Below, in pieces: positions 24,401 through 36,877 of a DNA stretch of 64,000 bases (the stretch's first letter is position 1; each line of letters begins with the position of its first letter). The stretch spans positions 1,798,001 to 1,862,000 of the forward strand of contig NC_060110.1 of NCBI RefSeq assembly GCF_021155765.1, in the 5' to 3' direction. Source of the DNA: Diprion similis (taxonomy: Eukaryota; Arthropoda; Insecta; Hymenoptera; Diprionidae). The notes below the pieces were generated by a model. That model ran no database searches. It saw only the letters and a program-made list of their open reading frames with translations, and was not told the DNA's origin. A program made the position numbers and the translations under genes.

Positions 24401-25548
24401 TTGAGTCAGTCTAGATGTTGAGAAATATTAGTGTTAGCAGCACCTATCAAATCCTATCGATAACTTCATCGTTACTGTCTCGCTGTATCGTTTCATGAAT
24501 TCAATACAAACCTAGCTGGCCATCAGCATTCGAACCCCAACTAAAAAGTTGGCCCCACTCGTTGACAGCCATTGTGTGACTTGCACCGCAGGCAGCTCTT
24601 TTGAATATAAATGCATCCAGACCTGGTATGAGATCTGAATAAAAAAAATGTAGTTTTGTAGAAACACAACATGATGCGCGATAAGTAGCTTAATTAAATA
24701 AACTATAAGAGCATTTCATGGCTTACATCTATTCTATCTTAAAAATTTAAGGATTGAACTGATTACTATAATGAATGCTTCAACAGTACAACAATAGAAT
24801 AATTTTGACTCCTGACAATATTTTATTTACTATTCTCTGCTTGCTCAGCTTCCGTTGATTAACATTGTGAGCAATTATCATGTCAGCACTTACGTAACCT
24901 TTTCCTCGGTTTTTCGTGACCAAGTTGTCCATGATCGTTGTTACCGCACGAATAGAGCTGACCATCTCTAGTTATAACAACAGTGTAGTTTTCACCACAG
25001 GCAACTGGTCAATTTACATATAAAAAAGAAAACAATAATTGTTACCGGTGAAATCATGAATACATGAAGTAAAAGTGTTGTATTCAATAACAAGAAGTGT
25101 TCTCACTAATTTTAAATGTATATACAGTGATATGTAGAGTGAATTATTCTCTTATTAAATATAAACAAACGCCTTCATGGTGTTTTTACCACTTTAACAC
25201 TATGAAGATAAGATGTTTTCTCTGGGAATTCAAGAATTTCTACTTTCATACTACATTGCAGATATCCAGAATCAGATTGCAATTGTGGAACAGTATTTGA
25301 AATCAAAATTTCAATTGGCTAATTGTCGAGGTTTAATTATCACGAGAGTATAGTTCTCAGATGTTATTTTGGAATATCCTTAAAAACTATATAAAGTAAT
25401 AGTTGAGTTAATTTGAATAAGTTTCAAACTTACTATGCTCTACTTGGGTAGACTTTTTGAATTCCAATTCGCGAGGAACAAGAATATTCTCATCTTCTAT
25501 ACCTCCAAGGCCAAGTTCGCCATGAACAGTACTACCCCAGCAAAACAT
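18410..25548 (-). CDS. HERC4: HERC4, RCC1-repeat HECT-type E3 ubiquitin ligase
   Basis: Transfers ubiquitin through a catalytic cysteine thioester. Coding exons in transcript order: 25434-25548, 24894-25004, 24512-24634, 24010-24285, 23779-23930, 23078-23194, 22586-22852, 22035-22162, 21401-21569, 20809-21105, 20550-20735, 20183-20269, 19883-20062, 19447-19757, 19050-19199, 18639-18978, 18410-18562. They sum to 3162 nt, 1053 aa; human HERC4 is about 1057 aa. The protein starts MFCWGSTVHGELGLGG, as family members do, then has about seven RCC1 blades (repeated WG/CG...GQLG, for example YSCGNNDHGQLGHEK) to about residue 387. A middle region follows, then a C-terminal HECT domain with LTGSDRIP and the active-site loop VAHTCFDLLDLP, catalytic Cys about residue 1021 (codon 18509-18511). 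The donor after exon 10 is GTCTGT, non-consensus but GT. The 5' UTR exon extends upstream to an acceptor at 25629. In vertebrates HERC4 is linked to spermatogenesis; the role here is inferred only from family. Confidence 0.96.
22200..22300 (+). repeat. Dispersed repeat B, copy 2
   Basis: Diverged copy of the sequence at 8092-8195, same orientation, in the HERC4 intron between coding exons 7 and 8. Relative to the gene it lies antisense. Confidence 0.5.
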
Positions 25549-28517
25549 GTCTTTATCTGTTACTAGTCGAGACGTACTGACTATGACTTCCGGATCACTT
25601 TCCAGGCGCCGTTTTTTTTTCCAACTTGCCTGCCACAGAAATAAAAAGTTTTGAATATACCACTCATAATCCGAATCAAATCACAGAGAGTAGCAACTGA
25701 AGCTGTTTACTTTCGAATTAAATGAATTTAACAGAGTGTCCAAAAAAATTTTCGTACGAAGGAGTTCTAAAGAATGTCAAGAGTTTTTTTTCTAAACTAC
25801 CCTGGCAAAACATATTCAATTTGTGACTGAATAACAGTAACAGAATTAAAAACGAAGAAACAACCAAAATTTATTAAAAAAATACACCATACGCGTAATT
25901 TTATAAATTCTTTGAAAAAATTAGATAAAATTAGAGTTCTTATGAATTTTTATATTCAAAATTTTCGTTCATTCACACATGTTAATTAGTAAAAATGACT
26001 TCCTTTATACAATTACTGTAGTGAAGCCTACATTTTTCAGAATTGATTTCTTGATAATGATATACCTACACGGAGAGAAAAATCAAGCTTTGAAACTATG
26101 AACCTTCATGCTTTCGGACCTTGTAATTTTTACATGCTTTCAAAGCATGAATTTCACGAGTTTAACCGGTGAATTCATCGTTTAAAAGCAAGACTCTATT
26201 CACGGGCTAGAAGGAGGAGATCCATGCTTTAGCCGCATGGACTTCGTGGTCCGAAAGCATGGAGTCTATCGTTTGAACGCTCGGAATGATTCAAGCCTCC
26301 AAACCATGAACTCCACCGCTTGAAACTATGAATCTCGAGCGTTCCCCCTCCCTGCTCTAGCGGCTTATTAACACTCGAGACCAAGAGATTCACAGTTTAG
26401 AACCGTGAAAGTCTTGCTTTCGGACCGTGAGCTACTGCAAGCTTCTACCCGGCGGTATTCATGGTCCTAAACGACGAGGTTCTTGCTGCAAAAGTATGAG
26501 TTTCATGCGTTTCGAGCAGAAGACCTTCCAAGCTTTAAAAGGTTGAATTCATCCTTTAAAAGGATGGTCTTTCCAAGCCTTCAAAGCTTGAGATGTTTCC
26601 ATCGTTTCAAAGCTTGATTTTTCTCTCCGTGTATGGTCAAAAAATTAAGGTAATGAACCCATCAAATACCAAGATTTAAATATTGCATTTGTACTTTGTT
26701 AAAAAATGACCTAAAAACCAAAATATAAGTGCAGTTGAGCACTGAGCATTGGAATACAAAAAAAAAAATAGTTTTTACACTGTTCATAGTATGAATTATT
26801 CAAGTTTTTGTGATTATTCCACTAAAATTTCAAATTCTAAATAATATTCCTGAGTAATCCCTCGTTTTGTAAGGTGATTGAAAATTCTACAGGGTTTAAT
26901 AGTGTTCCAGGTTTGTAACAAGCCTAAGAATATAATTTAGAATCTGTGAATACAAACTAACAATAAACAAACTATAAAATTGAAGGTTTTACAAATCTGA
27001 TGATTAAGAAAAGGGCCGGGTAATTCTCATAACGTAAGTCAAGTTTGACGAGTCTATCGTCCATCTCCATTTATCTACAGATAATCCATGATTTACGGTA
27101 TATTACCAGGATATGCTGACACCGTGCATAAAAATTTCCAGCTTATCGTGGTTACAGTATCTTTATTTTTTTTCTCATAATTACGGTATCGTCACCCTAA
27201 GTCACTAGCCATGCACATAGACATTGCACAGTAGGTTTTGAATAAAATTTTGTAACATCCTTAAATAAATTAGATGATAGACAACACCGTAAATGGATAT
27301 ACTAACCATGGAGAATTTTTAGGTTAAATATCTTGAGAGCATCAAAATACATGGAATTTTCGTAATCGCAGTTTCTCGCTGTTGTAAAAAGCTACGTTAT
27401 CACCTCTCAGCTGTCGTAATGTGATTCAGATAACTGAATGATTGGACAGAAAATACTCCCGTCATCTAATGGGATACGATGTAAATTTTTCTACAATTGA
27501 TATTAAATTACTCAGCAGATTATGCGATGTGTCGAAATGATTGATGAGTTTGCTTGTAATACTTTATTTTCATACGCGGGACGAAATTTCGCTAACAATA
27601 CCTTAACAGACTAAAATATTTCAATGATAATGAATTCTCCAAAAAATTTGACGTAATGACGTGATTGACAATTTGTTATGCTCAGGTTATTCGCTCTGAA
27701 TGTGTTGACGCAAAATTTTGTACCAACTTCTTCGTTGCAATGAAATAACACAAAACTTTCGTTTAGTCCTATATGTATCAGGTATACATGTGTATATTCG
27801 AGGTTAGGCTACCTCGCAAGTCAGGTGTTAGGTCTGTTGTTCAAGAATCTAGCAACTTCTAGTATTCACTGGAATCAGGCCCAGAAATGGACAACAATCG
27901 GTAGCTATTAGGCAAGGATCCGTTATTAGTCTCCGGGCGTCTAAACCGCCTGAACAACAGTTCTTTAATTCTTACTCACATTTTATTCAGTGATATTGAT
28001 CGACAGAAAATTTTATTCAACGTCACTCGTCAGCACGAAAATATTTTTCCATGCGTGAATTAATTAACTTATCATATCAACTACAAGACTGATTTTAATT
28101 TTATCGCGCTATCAACCACAAAACGTTGATTGTGGCCGTTTGCCATTTACTGCAGGTTTTGTTACCTTTCTATATACCGAATCTTCAAATAATTTCACGC
28201 ATGCGGCCATGTGGCATGAGTCATGACACAGATGACACCTATTATTTTTCAACTGTCATTTTTGCATGCATACAATATGAATATCAAGCACATTTAGAAA
28301 TGGTATCATTTTCGGTTACGAGTTTCGAATTTTTTCCTTGAAACTCAAATTTATCCATTATTATTAGTAGTAGTATTTTGGTTTCATCACTTTTGCACTT
28401 TTCTATCTTCGTTCACTACTTCTGACAGGAAAAAAGGAAAAATAATATGCACAAAGTAGGTTGCGGTTTATTCACTGGAAAAAGCATTCCGTGTAAATGA
28501 TTCAACGAAAATAAATA
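25549..28517. promoter_or_regulatory. HERC4 5' UTR and intron, shared upstream region with TUBE1
   Basis: HERC4 (-) and TUBE1 (+) diverge from this interval. A HERC4 5' UTR exon ends at an acceptor at 25629; a possible donor for a further upstream non-coding exon (GTGAGTAAG on the - strand) lies at 27971-27979. TUBE1 begins at 28518, and its 5' UTR was not delimited. No other gene was seen. The interval holds the TIR element at 26067-26633. Confidence 0.4.
26067..26633. mobile_element. 567-bp terminal-inverted-repeat element (MITE-like) made of short palindromes
   Basis: Perfect 30-bp inverted termini: 26067-26096 (TACACGGAGAGAAAAATCAA onward) and 26604-26633 (reverse complement). Both ends carry TA, so the element proper could be CACGGAGAG...CTCTCCGTG with a TA target duplication, as in Tc1/mariner-type elements. 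It has no ORF. The interior is a chain of roughly 20-40 bp units built on CATGCTTTCAAAGCATG-like palindromes (such as 26131-26155 and 26223-26243). It is GC-richer than its surroundings and lies in HERC4 upstream or intron DNA. Confidence 0.8.
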
Positions 28518-31182
28518 ATGAGTCAGTTTATATCTGTCCAAGGTATGTAAAATACATCGACACAAGATATTAAAGTTTAAATTTAGTTCAAACAATTATA
28601 CAATGTAGATCAAATATTTTGAGAAAATTTTAAGTAACGTACTGAATTTTGTTTGCTTTACTCGCAAACACGTGCTATGATTCTTTTGATTTAGTTTAGA
28701 TCTGTTTAGGAAGCATCCACCAAAGAGTACAATAAAAATGATTTCGATAAATATAGATTTCAGTTATTAATCTTTCACAATGGCTTCGTTTCAGTTGGTC
28801 AATGCGGAAATCAAATAGGCTCAGCTTTTTGGCCACTGGTGTTAAACGAGTATGGAATTCAAACATGTAATAACAGTGTACAGTTATTGAAAACACAAAA
28901 GGATCATGTTAAAAACACAAGAGAGCTATCGGAAGCATTTCACAGTTTTTTCCATGTCCCTGGAAACAAAGGAGACCTGTCGTTTAAAACGATAGCAGAT
29001 CTTAATGCTGCTAACGTCAAAGCCAGGGTAATGTTCATCATACCTTCTCGCAAAGTCTTGCCACCCAAAACTTGTACCTTCTTTTTATCTCGTCGTGATT
29101 ATTATAGTTTTCTGCAGACTGTTCTCATCGACATGGAGGATAGCGTTGTGTCTCGATTCAGACAAGGACCTTTAAGAGGTCTCTTCGATCAAACGTGTAG
29201 CGTTACAAATTATCCAGGATCTGGAAATAACTGGTAATATGCAAAATCGATTTAGTTCAGTCTGTCGTACCCAGAAGCAAAAATGATAATCAGTATTACT
29301 TGAGATTATTTTTTCCCTAAATTTGCTACTTTCAAATGAATTATAAAGATGTTTAAAAGCGGCATTAAAGAGCTCTAGATTTTTTTCCAATAAATTCTTT
29401 CGCGAGCGCAATAATTTCTCCAATATATATTACACAAAAGACTTTTAAGAATACAAATCTTGCATGAACTATCTTAGGGCAGTTGGGCATTATACTCATG
29501 GCACAGAGTATCATGATCGAATAGATGAAACCGTGAGGCGAGTAGCAGAAAAATGCGATTGTCTTCACGGATTTTTGATAACAAATTCTGTCGGTGGCGG
29601 TACAGGTTCCGGCCTGGGTACTGCTGTTTTGTCTTTCTTGGAAGATAGTCACCCTCATGTTGACAGGTAATTAGTATTGAATGCTTCCGTTTGGACTCTG
29701 AAAGTGTGTGTGAACCTCTTCATAGCAATGGTGTTTTTAATTAGACCACACTGACTTTATTAACTCCATTTTAATCTTTTTTCAACACATCTTTTAGGTG
29801 AAGAAAGATAAAGATTTACCTAATACAGTCAGTGTAACCCAAAAAACATCGCCATTGATTAGCTCCTTGTCCTAATAAATCAGATTTATTTTCAGATTTG
29901 TGTCGTGTGTGTTTCCATCAGGCACTGAGGATGTTGTAACGGCTCCATATAACGTGTTGCTGGCTTCAAGGGAGCTTTTAGAACATGCGACATGCGTGTT
30001 TCCAGTTGAAAACAAAGCACTCTTGGAAATCTGTAATGCTCAAATGTCTAAGAGGGAAAATATTGATCAAGCTTCTTACAATGGTAGTTGCCTACCTTTC
30101 CAAGACATGAATAGTATTATTGTTAATATGCTTTTACATTTGACAAGGTAATTTTTTCAGGATACTACCATTCTTACATCTCCAACTATTCGTGTTAGGT
30201 TTATTATATCAGGTGAGTTGTATACAAGTGTAATCAACTTGGTAGATCTTCAGCAATTTCCAATATACTCAAACAATTAACCCATGCATATTATAGCGGT
30301 TCGCGATTTCCTGGCAGCTTGAATATGGATATGAATGAATTGGCAACGAACCTTGTTGCATATCCGAAATTAAATTACATATTCAGCAGTGTTAGTCCTA
30401 TTGCTTTAACTGCTTCAACAATGCCTACAATTCCGGGTACCAAGTGCGTTATACTTGATTAATATTCAATATATCAACAAATCGTATCATTGTATAGCCA
30501 TTTAATTACTTTTCTAGGATGCAAGATCAGCTATTCACAGATGCTTGGTCTAGAAGCAATCAATTATTAAAAACAGATCCCTTGAGCCCTGGATCGGTGA
30601 TTTTAGGCACAGCTCATGTTGCCAGAGGCACCACTTCTTTGACGGACATGAGACGAAATATTAAAAAGTAACTTTCAATACTAACATAAAACTTTTGAAT
30701 TGAAATTTATCTAAGGATATTGGATGAGATCGTATTGCTTTGTAGATTCCAGAGTAAAGCTAGGTTTACAACATGGAGCAAAGAGGCAATGAAAGTTGGA
30801 TTGTGTTCCGTGCCACCTTTCGGACACCCTGCGTCGCTTCTGTGTCTTCTAAACTCTACAGCTATGTCTAACATGCTTGAAACTATAGTGCAACAATTCG
30901 ACAAACTTTATAGCCGAAAGGTAAATCAACAATTTAGTCATTGATTATCATTATCATAAGAGTTGATAGACACTATGTTGTCATTTGTAACGTTACGAAT
31001 CTGTCAAACATTAACTGTGCAATTACGTGTTGCAGGCTCATGCCCACCATTACCTAGAGGTGAGTGGTTTTGAGGAAAACCACTTCCATGAAAGCCGAGA
31101 ATCCATTCTGAGTCTATCAAAGCAATACAAAGAACTCCAAATCCAACAACCAATGAAAATCCCACGACTACATTTATTGTAA
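28518..31182 (+). CDS. TUBE1: Tubulin epsilon chain (centriolar tubulin)
   Basis: Epsilon-tubulin is needed for triplet microtubules and stable centrioles. Exons 28518-28542, 28795-29027, 29118-29233, 29478-29666, 29896-30147, 30297-30443, 30518-30667, 30746-30920 and 31036-31182 join to 477 aa (human about 475). Hallmarks: the N-terminus MSQFISVQVGQCGNQIGSAF, the tubulin signature GGGTGSGLGT, SGNNWAVGH, FPSGTEDVVTAPYN, GSLNMDMNE, LCSVPPFGH, and the C-terminal AHAHHYLEVSGFEE. The first exon holds only 25 coding nt; its start fits because it supplies the conserved residues before VGQCGNQ. The epsilon-type insert after the first strand is present (residues about 30-75). A poly(A) signal lies at 31352-31357. 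Transcription converges with CHMP5. Alpha, beta, gamma and delta tubulins fit worse at the N-terminus and the AHxHHYL tail. Confidence 0.95.
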
Positions 31183-31595
31183 ACAGATGCAGATGATAGT
31201 GATAACATAAACATAAATTTCGTTCGATTCGCCAGATAGAATTTCCAATTGATCTGGAACAACCATATCGGCAATTATAAGCACTTTATTAGCTGTTATA
31301 TTTTGTTGCTTACTCGTAGATTATGATACAGTTAAATTAATTCTATACAGAAATAAAAAAAAAACTTTTCATGTTAAGCGGACAGAAATTGTACAGGCAA
31401 AGATATTGCATATGTTAAGAGATACAAACACTAACAATAAACAATTGTATTTTCTAAGCAAAATTCTTGGTGACTTTCTTTGCAGCTTTTTATACTCTAA
31501 ACCCAGATGGGTCAGCGTGCTGTGCCTGCAAGTGTCCCTGTAAGAATGATTAACTTAAGTATGTATTATTGTGAAACTTAATGTTAGGCATAAAC

Positions 31596-33117
31596 TTAGC
31601 TAGCTGGAATCTGAGGGAGTCCGAATTCATCCACAAGAACTCCATCCTGTAAAATGAATATTAACAATGAATTTGAACACTCCGTTGATAATAATGAGAT
31701 ATTGAATTTGAAGAATGCTTGACATACCTTGTTTCTGACAGAGTCTGTCCCAGGTTCTTTGATGGGAGCGTTAGGTGCTTTAATAGCGTCATCCAGGTAC
31801 GATGTATCATCATCCAAGGCTATTTCATCACCAAGAGCATCCAATTCAGCTGCTAATTCATCGTCGTCAATTTCTGGCATTCCATAACTTCGGCCCATCG
31901 CTTCGTGGACTTCATCAGCTTGTGATAGCATATCAGCCAGATCGTCTTGCATGTCCTGTGAATTTGTGATAGCAATTTTGTAAAAAGAATTAGTAAAAAT
32001 GAGACATCATATTTCAAGTTTCATTACAAAAATATGAGAAATATCAAAAAGACTGTCAAGATGTATCCAGTAGAATGTGGGTCATGCAAGTTATAGATTG
32101 AAAATCACTTATTAGCACAAAGTAATTACAATGACACGATGTATAAAAATGATTATCATGGAATGCGGATTGTAAAAAATTCATCAAGATGAACAAGGAA
32201 ATGTTAAATACCTCGATATCATCGATATTGATGTTCTTGAACTCCTTCTGCATTTGTTTAACGCCTTGTTTCATAGCTACGACAGTTGATTGTGTGTCTT
32301 TAAGAGTTTGAGTGGCATAATTGGCCTGTTCCATGTTAAATGCCTGCTGTCTTAGATTGTCTACTTGGGATTCATACATTTTACGCTGTTTCAAAACTCT
32401 CAGAGCTTTTGCTTTCACAGCATTTTTAGCCGGCCCTTCTCTCATCTTTGCCATTTGATCTTTGTACTTCTTTAATTCTGCATCTAAGCGTGCTATTTTC
32501 TTCTCTGCTGAATCAGCTCTACTGTCCACCTATTTTTAATAACAAATCTTAAAATCCTTACAAATCCTTTTAACTATTTCAGGGATTACGGTATACTCAA
32601 TTGATTTGAGCACGCATTATGTATCTGTTTTGAGCAGTTATTTGGTAATTTCTAACAAATTTTTCGCCAGAGAGGTCCAAATCATGAAAAGATAATGTTT
32701 TAATTTCGTCCCAAGTTTAAGGAACATATTCCATGAACAAATTTTCTGCTCAATAATTCAATTCAGGCATATCTATAGTATAATGAAAAAATCCAATCTG
32801 ATATATTTACGAACTTTTAAACTTGAATTTGGGTTTGTATGTACATATAAGGAAGCTGTATTAAAAATACGAAATATAAACATGTATAGCAAACATAATA
32901 ACGCATGTAACTAGAAACAAACAATCCTTCGAAATAGTAAATAAGCCATCCATTTTCTGCAATTCCATAGGTATTTGATGATTCACTACAAGGTCGAGTA
33001 TAACCTATGTACATCCTGATTTATAGATTAAGAATAACCATTTCTTACCCCGGCGATGCAGTCGGTTATACTTGGTGGCGGTTCCTTGGGCTTAGCCCGA
33101 CCGAATAATCTGTTCAT
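31596..33117 (-). CDS. CHMP5: Charged multivesicular body protein 5 (ESCRT-III, Vps60)
   Basis: ESCRT-III-related subunit acting at endosomes with LIP5/Vta1 in multivesicular body sorting and membrane scission. Exons 33049-33117, 32212-32529, 31728-31955 and 31596-31646 total 666 nt, 221 aa (human 219). It begins [19 protein letters not shown], the typical CHMP5 N-terminus, followed by a basic coiled-coil (residues about 25-95, e.g. [20 protein letters not shown]), helix [20 protein letters not shown], an acidic C-terminal half ([36 protein letters not shown]), and the end [11 protein letters not shown]. The start is 393 bp from the divergent ETFRF1 start. A - strand AATAAA at 31285-31290 would carry its 3' UTR into that of TUBE1. 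Confidence 0.96.
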
Positions 33118-33510
33118 CTTTTAACCTAAATATACGCGAAACGGGAAAACGTGGAAATTTTGACAGCCGAAAATACTACGCCTTTCTGCTAGAAGTGTCA
33201 AGAGATTTTAGCATAATTTCGACTTTCGACCAGTTTTCGCTAGTGTCGCTGCTTCCAAATGTCCGAACAAATCCGAGAACTTCCGAGCTTTATCGAAGCA
33301 ATTGCACTCTGAACTGCTCTGAACCAATCAACCAAAGATCAGCGGGTTGACGTTGAATTGTATAATCACACTACGCGCTGAATTGTCGCGTAGTAGCAGA
33401 AAATCAAGAGTCTAGACATATCGCAAGGCCTAGTTGAGAGCTATTATTGATACAGATCCTACATATTTCAGTGTATCCTACGGACAATGTTTAAAGAAAA
33501 GCTGTGAACA
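33118..33510. promoter_or_regulatory. Bidirectional promoter between CHMP5 and ETFRF1
   Basis: 393 bp separate the two divergent start codons, so both promoters and both 5' UTRs must lie here or in overlapping DNA. GC content is higher than in neighbouring spacer, with no convincing TATA box on either strand, which fits housekeeping promoters. Confidence 0.6.
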
Positions 33511-33884
33511 ATGGCACAGCGAACAAAAGTGATCGAGTTGTACAAAACGGTGCGTATAAATATGACGTTTTTTGTTTTTATTATCTCATCTTGTTTCTTC
33601 ATCAATCATTGCTTGATCATACAGCATATTACGTTTTCTTAGTGTAAATTATACCATTGAACCTATGTATATTGTTTTAGCTGCTGCATTTGGGGAAAGA
33701 TTATCCAAAGGGATACACCTACTTTCGTACAAACCTGAAAAAAATATTTATGAAAAACAAAGATGAAAACGACCCACAAAAAATTGAAAAAATGTTGGAT
33801 CATGGACAGTACGTGATCAAAGAATTAGAGGCTCTTTATATGCTTCGGAAGTATCGAATCCTAAAGAAAAGATATTACAGCTAA
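33511..33884 (+). CDS. ETFRF1: Electron transfer flavoprotein regulatory factor 1 (LYRM5)
   Basis: Small mitochondrial LYR-motif protein that in mammals binds the electron transfer flavoprotein and displaces its FAD. Two exons, 33511-33549 and 33681-33884, give 80 aa. Start [13 protein letters not shown], then [28 protein letters not shown] and [19 protein letters not shown], matching the family end to end (human about 88-90 aa with a slightly longer tail). The LYR tripeptide is degenerate here (ELYKTLLHLG), as in vertebrate LYRM5. Poly(A) signal at 34233-34238. TRAPPC2L follows on the same strand. Confidence 0.93.
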
Positions 33885-35225
33885 CGATAGTTTATACATT
33901 ATCCAGATAACCTAGCTAATTGTAAGAAGACTGTCAAGTAAAATTGATAAGGACTGACAATTGTAGCAATCCTGTTTTCTATAGTGTATATATGTATATA
34001 ACGTGTTGTGAATCATATATGTATATTACTTCTATTATTACTGCAATTGGCAGCGTATAAAATAAGGAAAATTCCAAGTTTTACCTGTAAACAAGCATTA
34101 ACTGTTTAATCTTCATTAAATTTCTGGTTGATATAATTGTCTTATCGGTAATAATAGTAAGGGTTTGTACAATGAATTACGGATAAGTTGAAAAGTCACA
34201 ATTTACCAAATGATCGACAATCTATATTTCATAATAAAACTGTAACAAACTCTTCCTCTTAGAATTTATTCAAACAACCCCTTCTATACTTATTCAATCC
34301 CAAGGATTGCAAAAAATGCATGTTCAGCTTCATAGGATTAACAACTGAGAAAATACAAAGATAATAAGAGAGAAATTTCATATTCTTCGGCGGTAACTTT
34401 TGATCTATTCTTTGCAGTAATTTAAAACTGTGCTCAATAGATTCTTTTTGTGAAATACGTCGATATAGAGTCTGAATAAATAGATTCCAGCATTATTCAA
34501 AATCCACCGAAAATGAGCTGATGATGATACTTTTAAACGGCCCTGTGTAGAATAATTAGACCCCACGGTTTGCAAAAAAAGGCAGTTTAAGCATAGTTGG
34601 ATGAATAGCTGAGAAGATGTGAACAAAATACGGAGAAAACGATCGTGATCACTGCTTTCATGATCCAAATTTATTTAATCTTTACATAAATACACGGTTC
34701 ACTATTAAAGATGCAAAATTTCAGGATTACAACCGGCAATGGACCAACAATCGAGGTATATAACATAGTATTTGGTCAGAAGGACGGTCAATCAGGGCCT
34801 ACCATCACTCAAAATTCCCTAGACGAATTTGTTTACCACTTGGATCCAGCCCCCTGCCATTCGACATGAAGACTCAATTAAGTTTTGATATGCAATATAA
34901 ACATTAATCATTCATTACTGATATTTTTAGTCGATTTTTGACATAGAGTGCGGACAATACAGGTGTCAGTAAACTATTAATGCATTAATTGAAAAAACTT
35001 AAAGAAAATCTCTAGGGAATTTTGTTGTCTCGGTTGTTCGTTGGTAGTATTGGTATATGCGTGCTGCAAGTAATGAACTCACTTCGGACTTTAAAGTGTA
35101 TAAAACTATATTCTTTGATAAAACCATGATAAGACCGTGTTTTCGATAGTTTCGCTGAAAAGTATCGTGGTATTAAAATTAGGTGAAAACTATAATAGGT
35201 CCTCGCATTCCTAAGATGTACTAAG
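33885..35225. other. Spacer between ETFRF1 and TRAPPC2L
   Basis: ETFRF1 3' UTR to about 34260, then sequence without a recognisable gene. Two weakly similar stretches (about 34285-34365 and 34545-34625, both with a TTGCAAAAAA core followed by an AACTGAGAA/AGCTGAGAA match) look like an old duplication. A C-richer patch at 34790-34865 is open on neither strand. Confidence 0.4.
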
Positions 35226-36877
35226 ATGGCTGTGTGTGTCGCAGTGATCGGGAAAGACGTGAGTAAACCATTTTCTTAGGTTACAAAATCTGTCAAAATA
35301 CTTTCGACTGCAAACAATTTTTCAAAACTTGTCGAATCTGATATAAGCCTGGATAAAAACTCAATTCAAAGCAGGATATTGAAACTTGTAAAAATATTCC
35401 TTAATAACATTTTCAGTTTCAATTCCTTGACCAAACGTAGCTTTATATACACATTTCCTTGTCTTCGGCCTCCGTGGCCAAGCCTGTCGTCTCAAATATA
35501 TATCATAATTGGCCGTATCGGAAATACGAATAAGGGTCTCTCTGTAAACTACGTAGCTCTATTATTGGCACTTTTGAACACCTTCTCCCGTATCGTCTGA
35601 TCGCAGATATTTCCCAGAACTCCCTACCGGAGAAAAGCATATGGTTTAAACAATATTGATAAAGAAGAAGTTTTCTTTCATTTTTATTACGCTAAGACAT
35701 TCCAAGGAACAAATAGCAAAACTAGCCACGCATGCAATTCATTACTTATAGGAAAAGAACTTTTCTCAGCTTTTTATTGATAATAAAACTGAGTTTCAAG
35801 TGTATCTATTACAAAGATATGTCGCTGAAACCTGTGACTGCGAAAAAGATGATATTGCGGGCGGGAAAATGAATTAGAGTGCATCAATTATCAAACCACA
35901 AATCGCAGATTACGACCCCCTTACCATGTAGCCTAGCATAGTTTTTTATTAACCCCCGCTTCTCCCCTTAAACTAGCTACATGGTTTATAGACAGCCCCT
36001 AACGGTTTATGCAAGATTTCATATTTGACTTTGGGAAACGTCATCTTGTCAATAGTCACATTGTGAGTTTTGTTACAGAATTCTCCGAAGTATATTCGCT
36101 GCTCTGATGAAACAGCGGCTTTACAATTCCACTACAAAGTGCACACATCAATTGATATTATAGAAGAAAAATTGAACACTGGAAATAAGATGGCAGCTGA
36201 TGTTAGGGAGCTCTTTTTAGGATTGTTATTTTCAACCGAGGAGCACAAAATGTAATTGATCATGAAATTCAAACCACTCAATATTTGTATATACTTTGCA
36301 GCTGGCATTTTGATTATCTTTGATTGATATGTATTGAATGCTTTTGCCAAAAGTTCTTTTCATTTACATCTCGTTTTTCAATGGACCCTTGTAAGCCACT
36401 GATTTTTTAGTTGATGGTTTTTGAATTAGAATGGAGAATTTTAGATATACTAACTCTTCTCTCGTGGCGGTAATATAGGTAATTAAAAATATTCAATGAT
36501 TTTCAGATTTGGTTATGCTACAAATACCAAAATCAAATTCATCGTTGTACTGCAATCTACAAATGCATCTCTAAGAGACAATGAAGTACGAATGGTATGA
36601 AACAGACTAAAAGTTTATCTTACATTAGCTAATTCCGAACTTGCATCAAAAGTAAATAATCATGTTTTTATTCTCAATTAGATCTTTAGAAAATTACACT
36701 CTGCCTACGCTAACGCAGTGTGTAATCCATTCTATGTACCAGGGGATCAAATCCAATCCAAGTAAGTTTATCAGATATGCATGTAGTAAATAAGAATATT
36801 TATTTATCAATAATTACTGAGCGGAATTTTTTAGAGCGTTTGACACAGCTGTAATGGAAATTATGGGTGCTGCTTAA
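35226..36877 (+). CDS. TRAPPC2L: Trafficking protein particle complex subunit 2-like
   Basis: Longin-fold TRAPP subunit (yeast Tca17 relative) acting in Golgi and endosomal trafficking as part of the Rab-activating TRAPP complexes. Exons 35226-35258, 36079-36251, 36507-36594, 36682-36761 and 36835-36877 total 417 nt, 138 aa (human about 140). Recognisable parts: [85 protein letters not shown] and [17 protein letters not shown]. The first exon codes only 11 residues before an 820-bp intron; the start is chosen because MAVCxAVI is the family N-terminus. Poly(A) signal at 36935-36940. It converges with the secreted-peptide gene. Confidence 0.95.
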
